Source of the DNA: Hevea brasiliensis
Taxonomy: Eukaryota; Streptophyta; Magnoliopsida; Malpighiales; Euphorbiaceae
Length of the DNA stretch: 64,000 bases
Assembly: GCF_030052815.1 (NCBI RefSeq)
Contig: NC_079505.1
Span: 10,022,898-10,086,897, forward strand
Reading direction: 5' to 3'
Part shown: one piece after another, positions 62,617 through 64,000 of the stretch
How positions within the stretch are numbered: position 1 is the first letter of the stretch
How the letters are laid out: every line of letters starts with the position of its first letter
Made by a program: the position numbers and the translations under genes
The notes under the pieces: generated by a model
Seen by the model: only the letters and a program-made list of their open reading frames with translations
Database searches by the model: none
What the model was told of the DNA's origin: nothing

Positions 62617-64000
62617 TAGACGCCCCTCACCCGTCTGCAGTGTAGCCGAGCAAGAAGTGCCACATTCGGTGCCGGAGCACCCTATCTTGTTTTATCATAT
62701 CTATTGTAAACTTTTGATGTCATTTAAAACATGTATTCTATGTGTAGAATTTTTTTTTTTTATATCTTATTTCTGTGGAGACCCAGATAGAGCCTCCCTT
62801 ATTTTATTAGCATCCGCGGGTTCTACTAATCACTGTTAACATGTCCATATTCATTTCACACATTCCCATATTATATTCTCATGTATCATATCATTTACAA
62901 TTATTTATGAGATCTAAAAATGAAGTATTATCTATTGCATTCATATAGAAATTCATAGATAATAAATTACAAGTTTTCATTTCAATCTCAAAGTTTAATT
63001 ACAAGTCCAAAATGAAATACATCATAAACTAGTAATTACATCATGACTAAACATAATGAACCAAAATACTAGTCTATACATGGGCCCTACCAAAATACAA
63101 AAGACCAGTGAGGTGACTCTGGACAATGGCAGATCTGATCAAAGCTCACGTTGCACTCATCAGTCTTTGCCACATGCGGCACTGGGGATTGATCTCCAGT
63201 ACCTACGCGATGGAAAACCAACACGCTAAGCATAATGCTTAGTGGTGCATAATTATAATAACAATAATTTAATAATTTGAAATAATATATGCTACTCATA
63301 ATTTCTTGGTCTCTTACATTTTTATTGTTCTTTAGAAACAATTAACATTTTCGGGATCTTTTATGATTACTTATTGTATATTAAATCTTAATTAAATTTA
63401 TTTTTTTTTTATAAGTGCCCAAGAAACCTATAACAAATTATAAAAGCTTGATGCACGGTGTATCATCGTTAGACGTACCATATGTCTATCCAAGATAATG
63501 CCCTGCTGCACGAGGCCACCGTCGCACAAGACCCACTGTCAGGCTTGTAAAGCCAGAAATAAAGTAGGCACAATGGCCAGTAAGTAGGCATATAGCCTGT
63601 AGAATAATCATACCAGACATATATTGTCAGTTCATTATTTTCTCGGCAAGATCGCTATCTTAAGTACCTAATTGTTATACAAATTTATCCAACTAAATAA
63701 ATAAGTCTAGGTATACTATGGGCAATTAATTTAGCACTATTCATTGTTACTATTTTTTTTATTACTGTTCATTGATACCATTAATTTCATATAAATAGGA
63801 CATTAGTCCTAATTTACATATTCATATCATTTTTAATATTTAATTCTCCTTATGAGTATTTTAATTATCATATATAGCATTTTTCCCATGAATCTTTCTT
63901 TAGGTTCATGTTGATGTGTTATCTTTATCTAGGAATTTGACTAGGTTGGGATGTCTATTTAGTCACAATTCCTTCATTACAATTGCTCCTCTATGTTTAA
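62617..64000 (-). mobile_element. LTR family X copy 5, minus strand, runs off the window
   Basis: From gacgcccctcacccgtc onward it aligns with LTR copy 4 (38897 on), in the same reverse orientation: cattcggtgccggagcaccc, the tatgtctatcc region and the tttcccatgaa..ctttctttagg region. The outermost TGTG is not preserved at the junction. It interrupts the second CX10C gene. The region 63430-63540 has several small deletions relative to the other copies. Confidence 0.8.

Overview
The window is a piece of an AT-rich plant nuclear genome. The evidence is GT-AG split genes, ankyrin-PGG genes, CACTA elements, a TRIM, and several Gypsy-type solo LTRs with 5-bp target site duplications (TSDs). It looks like a eudicot, but the species cannot be fixed from the sequence alone. 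There are no prokaryotic operons, no CRISPR array, and no tRNA or rRNA gene that I could recognise.

Left part (about 1-24.7 kb): a cluster of ankyrin-repeat/PGG membrane-protein genes, all on the + strand. Gene B (13615-17925) reads as a complete four-exon gene of 646 codons, and every splice junction restores the frame. Gene A (4183-6886) has the last three exons but no visible first exon, and has a stop early in its last exon. Gene C (exons at 23609-24390) is a 3' partial duplicate of gene A with a frameshift and a damaged PGG motif. A decayed spare exon 2 lies in intron 1 of gene B. Solo LTRs (7574-9920, 21926-23425, 24745-27662), a 1.7-kb non-autonomous CACTA element (19557-21251), MITEs, a LINE RNase H scrap and a long imperfect hairpin (18530-18760) separate the genes.

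Middle part (27.7-48.8 kb): a decayed Ty3/Gypsy pol region heavily rearranged by later events. A chimeric unit of about 1.77 kb (LINE-like tail + pol fragment + start of another LTR) is repeated four times in tandem (28002-35090). The pol gene is split by a 3.3-kb solo LTR (34407-37702). After its RNase H domain, an 8.2-kb nest follows: a minus-strand LTR containing a plus-strand LTR of the same family, which contains a 388-bp TRIM. A small gene for a 74-residue protein with a CX10C motif lies at 48545-48769 on the minus strand.

Right part (48.8-64 kb): AT-rich intergenic DNA with a dispersed duplication (52155-53335 against 56145-57031), an isolated exon resembling the plant MAP65 family (about 55121-55308, minus), a 13-base N gap (57032-57044), a gap-truncated LTR, and a second copy of the pol/CACTA-like/small-gene segment (59575-62616). 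That second copy lacks the 8.2-kb nest, so it preserves the empty site. Its small gene is cut by another LTR of the same family that runs off the window.

The only credible host coding loci are genes A and B, the CX10C gene and possibly the MAP65-like exon. Everything else reads as mobile-element or repeat history, much of which can be put in order from TSDs, nesting and shared mutations.
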